This document shows, in pieces, positions 34,803 through 42,021 of a stretch of 64,000 bases of DNA. This DNA is from Aquabacter spiritensis (GTDB taxonomy: Bacteria; Pseudomonadota; Alphaproteobacteria; Rhizobiales; Xanthobacteraceae), in NCBI RefSeq assembly GCF_004346185.1, contig NZ_SMAI01000002.1, positions 372,001 through 436,000 on the forward strand, read 5' to 3'. The position numbers and the translations under genes are program-made. The notes beneath the pieces were generated by a model. It did no database searches and was not told the origin of the DNA. It worked only from the letters and a program-made list of their open reading frames with translations. The first letter of the stretch is position 1. Every line of letters begins with the position of its first letter.

Positions 34803-36605
34803 TCAGGTGCGCCGACCGACCCAGCGGCGCTGCGTGTCGGGACAAAACAGCAGCGATATGAAGATCATGTTGCCGAGCCTCGGATAAATTTCCATGCTCC
34901 GACACGGAGGTCGGCTTTGACCGATCTGGGCCGCGAGCACCGAGCCGGCCGAGGTTCGGACGACGATCCGTTCTCCGTCCAGCTTGGTGTCAAGCGCGTC
35001 GACCAAGGTGGATGCCTCGGACGGGCCGAGCCATGTGATCTGGCGTCCGGCGAAGTCGGGGAGGACGAGACGGGATGGCGACGGCGGGAGGCGCCTTGTC
35101 GGCGCCGCGTCTCGGAGAGCAGGCGGGTTGAGGGACGGACTGTCAGAAGAGGCGTTGCGTGACGGAAACTCAGGCGGCAGCGCCACCATGCTCGGCAATT
35201 CGATGAGGGGCGACGGGGTCGGGCTGACAGGTGCTTTTAGGTTGGGCGGGGGCAATTCCCGGATTTCCCTGATGGGAGGCAGCGGCGCATTAAGGGGCGG
35301 GCTGGAGGCATTCCGGCCGGCAATCCCGGTTGCGGGAAGAGGGGGCTCCGGGGCTGCGACCACGAGCGATGTCGGTTTCGGGGGGGCATCACGTGGCGTG
35401 GAGAGCGCTTGATATTGGGAGATCGGGAGCCCGAGAGCGATCATCCCAAGACAAACGCCCATGCCGATTTTGATGGGTGATGAGAGGGGACCGGCCGGGA
35501 CCAGCAGGTTTCTTAGGCGAGAGGGCCAGGGCATGCTCGGCCCGCTGGGGCCGGGCATGCTGAGGGACCCGCAGGTGTGGCACTTGTGGCCGAAATGATA
35601 ATGGCTTGATTTACATCGGTTGAGCTCACGCAGTGCGAGGTCGGTGATGCGGAGCCAATCCTGCATCGAGGGTCTGTTGCGGGACGCGAGCGCCGAGTCG
35701 AAAGCCTGGCGAAGCGCAAGTGGCCATGTCGTGTGGATCGATTGGGGCTGTGGCGCGATCCGTGGATCTGGCTTCAGCCCGAAAGCATACATGCCTGCAA
35801 GGCTCCGGCCGACGGCGTCGGAAGGCAGGTTGGGCAATCTAGGGGAGGTGATGCCGGAGAACGGCTCGATTGCATCCCTATTTAGGAGCCTGAAGGCGAT
35901 GACGGCGAAGGCAAATCCGTCCTGGTTCGCGGGATTGTCGATCCTGTTTGGTGCGACCGATTGAAACTCGGGAGCCGTGTAGTCCAGGGTTTTCAGCGCC
36001 GCGGGGAAGAGAACCCGCGCCCCAGAATTCAACTGCATGCCGTCGCAATCGATGATCGCGATGGTCGCGCCAGACCTTGAAACCATGATGTTTTCTGGCT
36101 TGAGATCGATGATGTGCGCTCCGATGGCATGCAGGGCATTGATGGCCATCGCCAAATGGCGGACCGCCAGAAGCCGCAGACGGTAAGAATCGCTCAGGCC
36201 TTCCTGGCGCCGCAAGATTGGGTGGCTGAACTTGTCCAAGCGGACCCAATCCCTCGCGTCCAGGAATTCCATCGAAAACCCCAGCGGGCGATCGGGTCTC
36301 GCCACATCTGCGATGATCCGCTTCGGCCATATGACCCGGAACTGAGAGGAGGGCGGGGGCACCCTGTCCGCCACTGCCGCCATGTAGGAGATTTTATCGG
36401 CGTGCCCGTCGATCCGGTCCGGCTTGTAAAGTTTGATGACCTGGGACGGATCGTGAGGATGCCGATAAATGTGGCCGGCGCCGCCTTCGGCGATTGGCGC
36501 GGAGAGGGTTCCGATGCCTCGGGCCGGATTGGATTTGGTTGCTGCTTCCAGGTAATGTTTCGGCATCGCTTGTGCGGGGGGCGGCGGCGGGCTTTGCCGG
36601 CTCAT
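34803..36605 (-). CDS. Transmembrane Ser/Thr protein kinase of a TerY-P type triad (YegI-like)
   Basis: The 600-residue protein has an N-terminal kinase domain (about 30-330): glycine loop EGGAGHIY (40-47), lysine in VIKLYK (about 58), catalytic loop IIDLKPENI (165-173) with Asp, Lys and Asn intact, DCDG in place of DFG (186-189), and TAPE (210-213). A short Cys/His knot follows (C331, H340, CHTC 342-345), as in YegI-type kinases. Then come one membrane helix (about 377-398), a Pro-rich linker and a C-terminal domain (about 520-600) with two cysteines, presumably periplasmic. The ATG overlaps the phosphatase stop as ATGA. Codon use is less GC-biased than in the neighbours. Confidence 0.85.
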   Translation of the reverse strand: MSRQSPPPPPAQAMPKHYLEAATKSNPARGIGTLSAPIAEGGAGHIYRHPHDPSQVIKLYKPDRIDGHADKISYMAAVADRVPPPSSQFRVIWPKRIIADVARPDRPLGFSMEFLDARDWVRLDKFSHPILRRQEGLSDSYRLRLLAVRHLAMAINALHAIGAHIIDLKPENIMVSRSGATIAIIDCDGMQLNSGARVLFPAALKTLDYTAPEFQSVAPNRIDNPANQDGFAFAVIAFRLLNRDAIEPFSGITSPRLPNLPSDAVGRSLAGMYAFGLKPDPRIAPQPQSIHTTWPLALRQAFDSALASRNRPSMQDWLRITDLALRELNRCKSSHYHFGHKCHTCGSLSMPGPSGPSMPWPSRLRNLLVPAGPLSSPIKIGMGVCLGMIALGLPISQYQALSTPRDAPPKPTSLVVAAPEPPLPATGIAGRNASSPPLNAPLPPIREIRELPPPNLKAPVSPTPSPLIELPSMVALPPEFPSRNASSDSPSLNPPALRDAAPTRRLPPSPSRLVLPDFAGRQITWLGPSEASTLVDALDTKLDGERIVVRTSAGSVLAAQIGQSRPPCRSMEIYPRLGNMIFISLLFCPDTQRRWVGRRT

Positions 36606-37429
36606 CGGCGCACGCGGATCGCAAGGAGTGTCTTGTCGTCCTGGCTGTATCGACGCGCTTTCGGGTGAAGAAGGGTCTGGGCCAGGGCGTTCTCGTCGTG
36701 GGGGGTGTCGCCGAAGAGGCCCTCAATGAGGTCTCTGGCGAAGGCCGGACGCACAGCCGCGCCAGCGGGCGCCGCGAAGCTCGTTACGCCATCAGTCATG
36801 AGGAGGACGGCGTCGGTAGGGCCAAAGCGGATGATCCGCAGATGCTCCCTCCACGTGTCCATGGCAAAAAAATAAGTGATATTGGAATATATGCCGTTTT
36901 CAGGTCTTGAGACCTGCAGCGAGGCCGTTTCTTGCTCGGTGGTCGTGAAGGCTTCAGCGAGCCCGTCGCCGATGTGGAAGAAATATCCTCCATCAGAATG
37001 AAGGGCGACTCCGACGCAGGTTGCGAGATAGTTGTTCAATTCAGGACTCGGCCCTGAATCGACGCAGGTCTTCCGCGCAGTTAGGATGGCCCCTTCAACG
37101 AGGGACTGAAAGCCCGCCTCGTCGCCGAGCGAAATCTGTTCCGCCGAGTCCTGCAGCGCCTGGACTGCGACAGTCGCCAGTGTTCGGGCGCCGATACGCG
37201 CCTGCGATGCGCTTCCGGCTCCGTCACTGACAACGGCAAACAGCCAGCCGGCCCGCAAGGCCACCTCGAAATAATCTTCGCAGGGCCTGCCCAAAGACCG
37301 ATGGGCTTCTCCTTGCACCGCCGCGGCGGTCACCCAGAACGGGCGTGAGGTCAAATCCGCGCCTCTGATCTGGAAGCCGTCCTCCTCCCATTCCCGGATC
37401 ACAGGCGCCGGGCCGCGGAGCTCATGCAT
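36602..37429 (-). CDS. PP2C family protein phosphatase of the triad (YegK-like)
   Basis: The 275-residue product keeps the metal-binding acidic residues of PP2C: VVSDGAGSASQARIGA (about 66-81), FHIGDG, LLMTDGVTSF and SQDDKTLLAI. GEAHRSLGRPCEDYFEV (40-56) matches the N-terminal motif that carries the first aspartate in PP2C enzymes. It would remove phosphates added by the partner kinase. The ATG at 37429 lies inside the last codons of the vWA gene (8-base overlap), and its stop overlaps the kinase start by four bases. The three genes are therefore translationally coupled. Confidence 0.85.
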   Translation of the reverse strand: MHELRGPAPVIREWEEDGFQIRGADLTSRPFWVTAAAVQGEAHRSLGRPCEDYFEVALRAGWLFAVVSDGAGSASQARIGARTLATVAVQALQDSAEQISLGDEAGFQSLVEGAILTARKTCVDSGPSPELNNYLATCVGVALHSDGGYFFHIGDGLAEAFTTTEQETASLQVSRPENGIYSNITYFFAMDTWREHLRIIRFGPTDAVLLMTDGVTSFAAPAGAAVRPAFARDLIEGLFGDTPHDENALAQTLLHPKARRYSQDDKTLLAIRVRR

Positions 37430-38117
37430 GAACCTTGAATATATCGGTCGGGCTGGGGAGTGCGAGAACCTCGCCAGCCCGTGAGTTGCTGACACTCTTC
37501 ATGCTGTCGGAGAGCCATTGGAACAGCTCACGGAATTTCGCTTCACCCACCTCCAGGGCGAAATTTCGGCTGCTCATGCGGCGCAAGACGTCGAAATTCG
37601 CGTCCTGGCCGATCCCAATGGGCCATACGATGAATTTGCCGCTCTTCTCGCCCTCGCGGCACTGGGCAGCGGCGGCCTCCCAAGGATCGTTGGGCTGCCC
37701 GTCCGTGAGAATGAAGAGCCAGGGTCGCTTCATGCTGATGCCGATGGCCCGCAGGGACGCTTTCTCCTCAGCGATGCTTTCCATGGCAAGGGAAAGTCCC
37801 CTCCCGAGAGGGGTCTGACCTGCGGCAGTCACCGTCGGCGGGGTGAACTCGCGCGCTTCGGTCCAGTCGGTGACGACATGGGCCGTGTCCTTCCCGTTCA
37901 GTCCGCCAAAACGGATGATGTTCAGGCGGACGGAAATCGACGCGAGTGGGTCGGCCATCAGCTCGCTTTTGAACAGGTGAAGCGCGGCGTTCAGTTGATC
38001 GATCTTGCTGTCGTTCGACATCGACAAGCTGCCGTCGATCAAGAGGGTGCAGAGAACGCGCTCTGCAAAGTTCTCCTCGTCGGACCCGAACGATTCGTCG
38101 CGAACGATGGCGCTCAT
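37422..38117 (-). CDS. vWA domain protein of the triad (TerY/YegL-like)
   Basis: The 231-residue protein is essentially one von Willebrand factor A domain with a complete MIDAS site: DGSLS (28-32), Thr in GQTPLG (100-105) and Asp in LTDGQPND (137-144). WPIGIGQDANFDVLRRM and FQWLSDSMKSVS are typical of the TerY/YegL subgroup. It would act as a metal-dependent protein-binding scaffold for the kinase and phosphatase encoded downstream. It is the first gene of the unit, with AAGGGGG before its ATG, divergent from rpsF. Confidence 0.87.
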   Translation of the reverse strand: MSAIVRDESFGSDEENFAERVLCTLLIDGSLSMSNDSKIDQLNAALHLFKSELMADPLASISVRLNIIRFGGLNGKDTAHVVTDWTEAREFTPPTVTAAGQTPLGRGLSLAMESIAEEKASLRAIGISMKRPWLFILTDGQPNDPWEAAAAQCREGEKSGKFIVWPIGIGQDANFDVLRRMSSRNFALEVGEAKFRELFQWLSDSMKSVSNSRAGEVLALPSPTDIFKVHA

Positions 38118-38159
38118 CTTCGTTCCCCCTTACCAGACAGCTCAGGTCCAGCCTGTTTG

Positions 38160-38187
38160 AGAGTAGGTGTCCTGAATGAAATTGCAA
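38160..38187 (-). promoter_or_regulatory. Possible promoter of the vWA-PP2C-kinase operon
   Basis: On the minus strand TTGCAA (38187-38182) and TACTCT (38165-38160) are 16 bp apart, 43 bp before the vWA start. The -10 is weak. It lies about 30 bp from the divergent rpsF promoter. Confidence 0.35.
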
Positions 38188-38218
38188 CCGCTTTCAACGG
38201 TGCGCCCGTCGCCTCCCC

Positions 38219-38246
38219 TTGCATCCTCCGGGAAACCTGCTATACG
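38219..38246 (+). promoter_or_regulatory. Promoter of the rpsF-rpsR operon
   Basis: TTGCAT (38219-38224), 16 bp, TATACG (38241-38246). It predicts a leader of roughly 175 nt before rpsF. Confidence 0.55.
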
Positions 38247-38359
38247 CCCCGCTTCCGTTGTCCCGGCCGGGGGCTGAACGGACGGTTGGCTGTGGCCGCG
38301 TGAGCGGCATGGCCGGCAGGGTGAAGGCCCGTCGTCCCGTGTTCCCGCCTTCCGAGCAA

Positions 38360-38379
38360 CGAGCCTTTCCGAAGGCTCG
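38360..38379 (+). promoter_or_regulatory. Stem-loop in the rpsF leader, possible S6:S18 autoregulatory site
   Basis: CGAGCCTT (38360-38367) and AAGGCTCG (38372-38379) form a perfect 8-bp stem with loop TCCG, about 50 nt before rpsF. Leaders of this operon in many bacteria bind the S6-S18 complex through a hairpin exposing CCG, which this loop contains. The identification rests on position and that trinucleotide only. Confidence 0.4.
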
Positions 38380-38428
38380 AAAGGGCTTGGCGCCGGGGGC
38401 GGAAGAAACGAGAAAGGCACGAGACCAC

Positions 38429-38899
38429 ATGGCGCTCTACGAGCACGTGTTCCTCGCGCGCCAAGATGTGACGGCGCAGCAGGTCGAGGAACTGACCACC
38501 CGGTTCAAGGGTGTAATCGAGGCGAACGGCGGCTCGGTCGGCAAGACCGAGTATTGGGGCGTGAAGTCCCTGACCTATCGCATCAACAAGAACCGCAAGG
38601 CGCACTTCACCCTGGTCAATATCGACGCCCCGGCGGCGGCGGTCCAGGAGATGGAGCGCCAGATGCGCATCGACGAGGACGTTCTGCGCTTCCTCACGCT
38701 GCGCGTCGAAGCGCACGAGGACGCCCCGTCCGCCATGCTTCAGAAGCGCGACCGCGACGACCGCGACCGCGGCGATCGCGGCTTCGGCGGCGAGCGTGGC
38801 TTTGGTGGCGACCGCGGCTTCGGCGGCGGACGCGACCGCGACGAGCGCCCGCGCCGTCCGCGCGAGCGTGAAGAAGCTCAGGGCGAGGAGGCTGTGTGA
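38429..38899 (+). CDS. rpsF: 30S ribosomal protein S6
   Basis: The 156-residue protein binds 16S rRNA with S18. [40 protein letters not shown] and [11 protein letters not shown] are standard S6. The C-terminus is extended by about 45 residues of Arg/Asp/Gly repeats ([19 protein letters not shown]) followed by an acidic end, an extension common in alphaproteobacteria. The ATG at 38429 gives the normal S6 start. The stop shares a base with the rpsR start. Confidence 0.98.
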   Translation: MALYEHVFLARQDVTAQQVEELTTRFKGVIEANGGSVGKTEYWGVKSLTYRINKNRKAHFTLVNIDAPAAAVQEMERQMRIDEDVLRFLTLRVEAHEDAPSAMLQKRDRDDRDRGDRGFGGERGFGGDRGFGGGRDRDERPRRPREREEAQGEEAV

Positions 38900-39156
38900 T
38901 GGCATTCGCTCAAGCTGGAACCGGTGGCGGCCAGCGCCGCCCGTTCTTCCGTCGCCGGAAGACCTGCCCGTTCACCGGGCCGAATGCGCCGAAGATCGAC
39001 TACAAGGACGTGCGCCTGCTGCAGCGCTACATTTCCGAGCGCGGCAAGATCGTCCCGAGCCGCATCACCGCGGTTTCGGCCAAGAAGCAGCGCGAATTGT
39101 CGGCGGCCATCAAGCGCGCGCGCTTCCTCGGCCTGCTGCCCTTCGTCATCCGCTGA
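38899..39156 (+). CDS. rpsR: 30S ribosomal protein S18
   Basis: The 85-residue basic protein shows [40 protein letters not shown] and RAIKRAR-like [11 protein letters not shown], all S18 landmarks. It starts at an ATG overlapping the rpsF stop (TGATG), so translation is coupled. A strong hairpin follows the gene. Confidence 0.98.
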   Translation: MAFAQAGTGGGQRRPFFRRRKTCPFTGPNAPKIDYKDVRLLQRYISERGKIVPSRITAVSAKKQRELSAAIKRARFLGLLPFVIR

Positions 39157-39163
39157 TCGCCGG

Positions 39164-39190
39164 CCCGGCCCGGCCTTCGGGCGGGCCGGG
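39164..39190 (+). terminator. Hairpin after rpsR
   Basis: A 12-bp stem with a single G-G mismatch (39164-39175 with 39179-39190) and a TTC loop begins eight bases behind the rpsR stop. It has no T tract. It could attenuate transcription into the DUF2232 gene and rplI. Confidence 0.5.
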
Positions 39191-39300
39191 CACGTCGATC
39201 GTACGCGGGATGGGAACACGAGGCGCCGCGCATCAGCGGGGCGCCAGTTGAGGCCGGCAGAGCGACCGGCTTCTAACCGCTTCGGCGGGACAGCGAGATC

Positions 39301-40257
39301 ATGGGTCAGATTCTTCTCATCGGCATCGCCGCAGGCGCGGCTTCGGCTCTTCTCGTGGCGGGTGTCGCTGCGGGAACCATGCTGGCCGTTCCGCTCTATT
39401 ATCTCGCGCCGCTGCCGATCATGGTGGCCGGTCTCGCCTTTTCCCATTGGGCCGGACTGATCGGCGTCGCCGTGGCGGGGCTGGGCCTCGCTCTGGCCTT
39501 CGGCAGCACCCTCCTCGTCGCCTATCTCGTCGCAACCGGCGGTCCGGCCTGGGTTCTGGCCTATGCCGCCTTGCTCGCGCGCGCCGAGCCCGCGGGCCGG
39601 GGCGGGCTGGTCTGGCTGCCGATCCCCGCCCTGGTTCTGCTGGCGGCGGCGCTGGCGACGGTCGGGACCATCGTCGGACTGCTCTCGGTCGCGACCGATC
39701 TCGAAACCTACAGGGCCGCGGTCAAGACGGCGTTCGACGCCTTCGTCCAGGCCGAGGCGGGCTCCTCCGGCCTGGCACCGGCCGATGCCGCGAACATGGC
39801 GTCCCTCGTCGCCAGCGTCCTGCCGCCCATGGCGGGGGTCCTGTCCATGGTCACGCAGATCCTCTGCCTCTATCTCGCCGGCCGCGCGGCGATGCTGTCG
39901 GGCAGGCTCGCCCGGCCGTGGCCGGACCTTGCGGGGCTGCGGCTTCCGCAAGCGGCCAGCCTGGCCTTGGCGGTGATCGTGGCGGCCAGCGTGGCCCCGG
40001 GCATGGTGGGCCTGTCGGCGTCGGTCGCCGGCGGCACCCTGCTCACCGGCTTTGCGCTCGCCGGCTTCGCGGTGATCCATTTCCTCAGCCGGGGACGCAG
40101 TGCGCGCCCCCTCATTCTGACCGCCGTCTGGGTGGCGACCGCCGCCCTCGGCTGGCCGGTGCTCGTCGTCGCGGTGCTCGGCCTCATCGACACGATGTTC
40201 GATCTGCGCACCCGCTTCGGGACCGCAGGCGGACCTCCGGCCGCCAACGATCGCTGA
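39301..40257 (+). CDS. DUF2232 polytopic membrane protein
   Basis: The 318-residue product has about eight hydrophobic segments, beginning MGQILLIGIAAGAASALLVA. The size, the position between rpsR and rplI and the overall pattern fit the DUF2232 (YybS-like) family. The function is unknown; relatives resemble substrate-binding membrane components. rplI follows after 38 bp. Confidence 0.8.
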   Translation: MGQILLIGIAAGAASALLVAGVAAGTMLAVPLYYLAPLPIMVAGLAFSHWAGLIGVAVAGLGLALAFGSTLLVAYLVATGGPAWVLAYAALLARAEPAGRGGLVWLPIPALVLLAAALATVGTIVGLLSVATDLETYRAAVKTAFDAFVQAEAGSSGLAPADAANMASLVASVLPPMAGVLSMVTQILCLYLAGRAAMLSGRLARPWPDLAGLRLPQAASLALAVIVAASVAPGMVGLSASVAGGTLLTGFALAGFAVIHFLSRGRSARPLILTAVWVATAALGWPVLVVAVLGLIDTMFDLRTRFGTAGGPPAANDR

Positions 40258-40295
40258 CTTTCCTCAATTCGACATAAGAGACACAGGAGACACAG

Positions 40296-40868
40296 ATGGA
40301 CGTCATTCTTCTCGAACGGGTCGCCAAGCTCGGCCAGATGGGCGAAGTCGTGCGGGTGCGCGACGGATACGCCCGCAACTTCCTGCTCGCCAAGGGCAAG
40401 GCGCTGCGCGCCACCAAGGACAATCGCGGCCGCTTCGACCAGATGAAGGCCCAGCTCGAGGCCCGCAACCTCGCGGCGAAGTCCGAGGCCGAAACCGTCG
40501 GCGCCAAGCTGAACGGGACCAGCGTCGTCCTGATCCGTCAGGCCGGCGAGAGCGGGCAGCTCTATGGATCGGTGTCGACCCGCGATCTCGCGGACGCGCT
40601 GACCGCGGCCGGCTTCACCGTGGGCCGTCAGCAGATCGTGCTCAACCACCCGATCAAGACCATCGGCCAGCACGCCGTGCCGGTGACGCTGCATCCCGAG
40701 GTGGAAGTGCGCATCGTCGCCAATGTCGCGCGCAGCGCGGAAGAGGCCGAGCGCCTGGCGCGCGGCGAGAACGTCATGGTCCCGGTCGATGAAATCGACG
40801 ACGAGGACGAGGTCCTCGAAGAGACCGCCGCCGAGGCTGGCGACGCGCAGGCCGAAGACGAGGCGTGA
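40296..40868 (+). CDS. rplI: 50S ribosomal protein L9
   Basis: The 190-residue protein starts [19 protein letters not shown], followed by [20 protein letters not shown], the RNA-binding N-terminal domain. The C-terminal domain ([20 protein letters not shown]) is followed by an acidic tail (about 35 residues, [13 protein letters not shown]), which makes it longer than the 149-residue E. coli L9. GGAG lies before the ATG. Confidence 0.98.
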   Translation: MDVILLERVAKLGQMGEVVRVRDGYARNFLLAKGKALRATKDNRGRFDQMKAQLEARNLAAKSEAETVGAKLNGTSVVLIRQAGESGQLYGSVSTRDLADALTAAGFTVGRQQIVLNHPIKTIGQHAVPVTLHPEVEVRIVANVARSAEEAERLARGENVMVPVDEIDDEDEVLEETAAEAGDAQAEDEA

Positions 40869-40889
40869 GCGCGGCGCCCGCGGGCCGGT

Positions 40890-40906
40890 CCCGACGTCGC
40901 GTCGGG
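40890..40906 (+). terminator. Hairpin after rplI
   Basis: CCCGACG and CGTCGGG with loop TCG form a 7-bp stem 21 bases behind the rplI stop. No T tract follows. Confidence 0.45.
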
Positions 40907-40987
40907 CCGGCTCCGGGCCGATCCCGGTCAAGCCGGTTCGGGTCAGGCCGGTTCGGGTCTGCGTGACGATGGCGGGAGACGGGGCGA

Positions 40988-41009
40988 CCTGACGCGGGTC
41001 CGCGTCAGG
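40988..41009. terminator. Hairpin at the end of rpoH
   Basis: CCTGACGCG and CGCGTCAGG (9-bp perfect stem, loop GGTC) overlap the rpoH stop codon, which is inside one arm. Placed between convergent rplI and rpoH, it may terminate in either direction. Confidence 0.5.
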
Positions 41010-41904
41010 CGTGTTCGATTTCCGCGGTCTCCAGGGCGCGGACCCGGTCCACCACCGCCTTCTGCACCTTTTCGAAGGCGCGGACCTCGATCTGGCGCAC
41101 GCGTTCGCGCGAGACGCCGAATTCCGCCGCCAGTTCCTCCAGGGTCACGGGATCCTCGGCGAGCCGGCGGGCCTCGAAGATGCGGCGCTCGCGCTCGTTG
41201 AGAACCGAAAGGGCGCCCGCGAGGGCGGTCCGGCGGTTCGCGAGTTCCTCGCTTTCGACGAGGTTGCTCTCCTGGTCGTCCTGGTCGTCGACCAGCCAGT
41301 CCTGCCATTCCCCGCCGCCGTCGGAATCCTCGCGCAGCGGCGCGTTGAGCGAGGCATCGCCCGACAGCCGGCGGTTCATGTCGACCACCTCCTGCTCGGT
41401 GACGCCGAGCTTGGTGGCGATCTGCTTCACCTGATCGGGGCGCAGATCGCCCTCCTCGAGTGCGGAGATCTGGCTCTTCGCCTTGCGCAGGTTGAAGAAC
41501 AGCTTCTTCTGCGCCGCCGTGGTGCCCATCTTCACGAGGGACCAGGAGCGCAGGATATATTCCTGGATCGAGGCGCGGATCCACCACATGGCGTAGGTCG
41601 CGAGGCGGAAGCCCTTTTCCGGCTCGAACCGCTTCACCGCCTGCATCAGCCCGACATTGCCTTCGGAAATCACTTCGGAAATCGGCAGGCCATAGCCGCG
41701 ATAGCCCATCGCGATCTTCGCCACGAGGCGCAGATGGCTGGTCACCAAGCGGTGGGCCGCATCCCGGTCGCCATGCTCGCGCCAACTCTTGGCGAGCATG
41801 TATTCCTCCTGCGGTTCCAGCATCGGGAAGCGCCGGATTTCCTCGAGATAGCGGCTCAGACCGCCCTCTGCGGACGGGACGGGCATATGGTTCGACTGGG
41901 CCAT
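41005..41904 (-). CDS. rpoH: RNA polymerase heat-shock sigma factor RpoH (sigma-32)
   Basis: The 299-residue sigma factor directs transcription of chaperone and protease genes. The RpoH box is present as QKKLFFNLRKAKSQI (about 133-147), which separates it from RpoD. Region 2 shows LVAKIAMGYRGYGLPISEVI and LATYAMWWIRASIQEYILRS, and region 4.2 SRERVRQIEVRAFEKVQKAV. The ATG at 41904 has AAGGAGG upstream. The leader contains palindromic elements. Many alphaproteobacteria have more than one rpoH; only this copy is in the window. Confidence 0.96.
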   Translation of the reverse strand: MAQSNHMPVPSAEGGLSRYLEEIRRFPMLEPQEEYMLAKSWREHGDRDAAHRLVTSHLRLVAKIAMGYRGYGLPISEVISEGNVGLMQAVKRFEPEKGFRLATYAMWWIRASIQEYILRSWSLVKMGTTAAQKKLFFNLRKAKSQISALEEGDLRPDQVKQIATKLGVTEQEVVDMNRRLSGDASLNAPLREDSDGGGEWQDWLVDDQDDQESNLVESEELANRRTALAGALSVLNERERRIFEARRLAEDPVTLEELAAEFGVSRERVRQIEVRAFEKVQKAVVDRVRALETAEIEHA

Positions 41905-41938
41905 GGACCGGCCTCCTTGCATCGCGGCCCCGCTTTCG

Positions 41939-41995
41939 GCGGCCGCACATGCGGCCGCTGAACGCCGACCGCAACCGTGCAGCATATAGGCTGCA
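41939..41995 (-). promoter_or_regulatory. Palindromes in the rpoH upstream region
   Basis: Two perfect inverted repeats lie between rluD and rpoH. One is GCGGCCGC-ACAT-GCGGCCGC (41939-41958), 34 bases before the ATG. The other is TGCAGC-N6-GCTGCA (41978-41995), whose centre holds a TATAT box on the minus strand. The first could be a leader hairpin between the promoter and AAGGAGG. The second could be an operator or a promoter with dyad symmetry. No clear -35 is visible. Confidence 0.4.
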
Positions 41996-42021
41996 ACGGT
42001 GTTCGGATAGATTCGATCCCC

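Noticed and set aside
32607-35162. An 851-codon plus-strand frame opposite fabG and fabD
   Set aside because: Antisense to well-defined genes and composed of Ala/Arg/Ser-rich sequence only.
34803-38117. Phage defence or restriction island
   Set aside because: No nuclease, methyltransferase, transposase or integrase accompanies the vWA-PP2C-kinase genes; signalling is the simpler reading.
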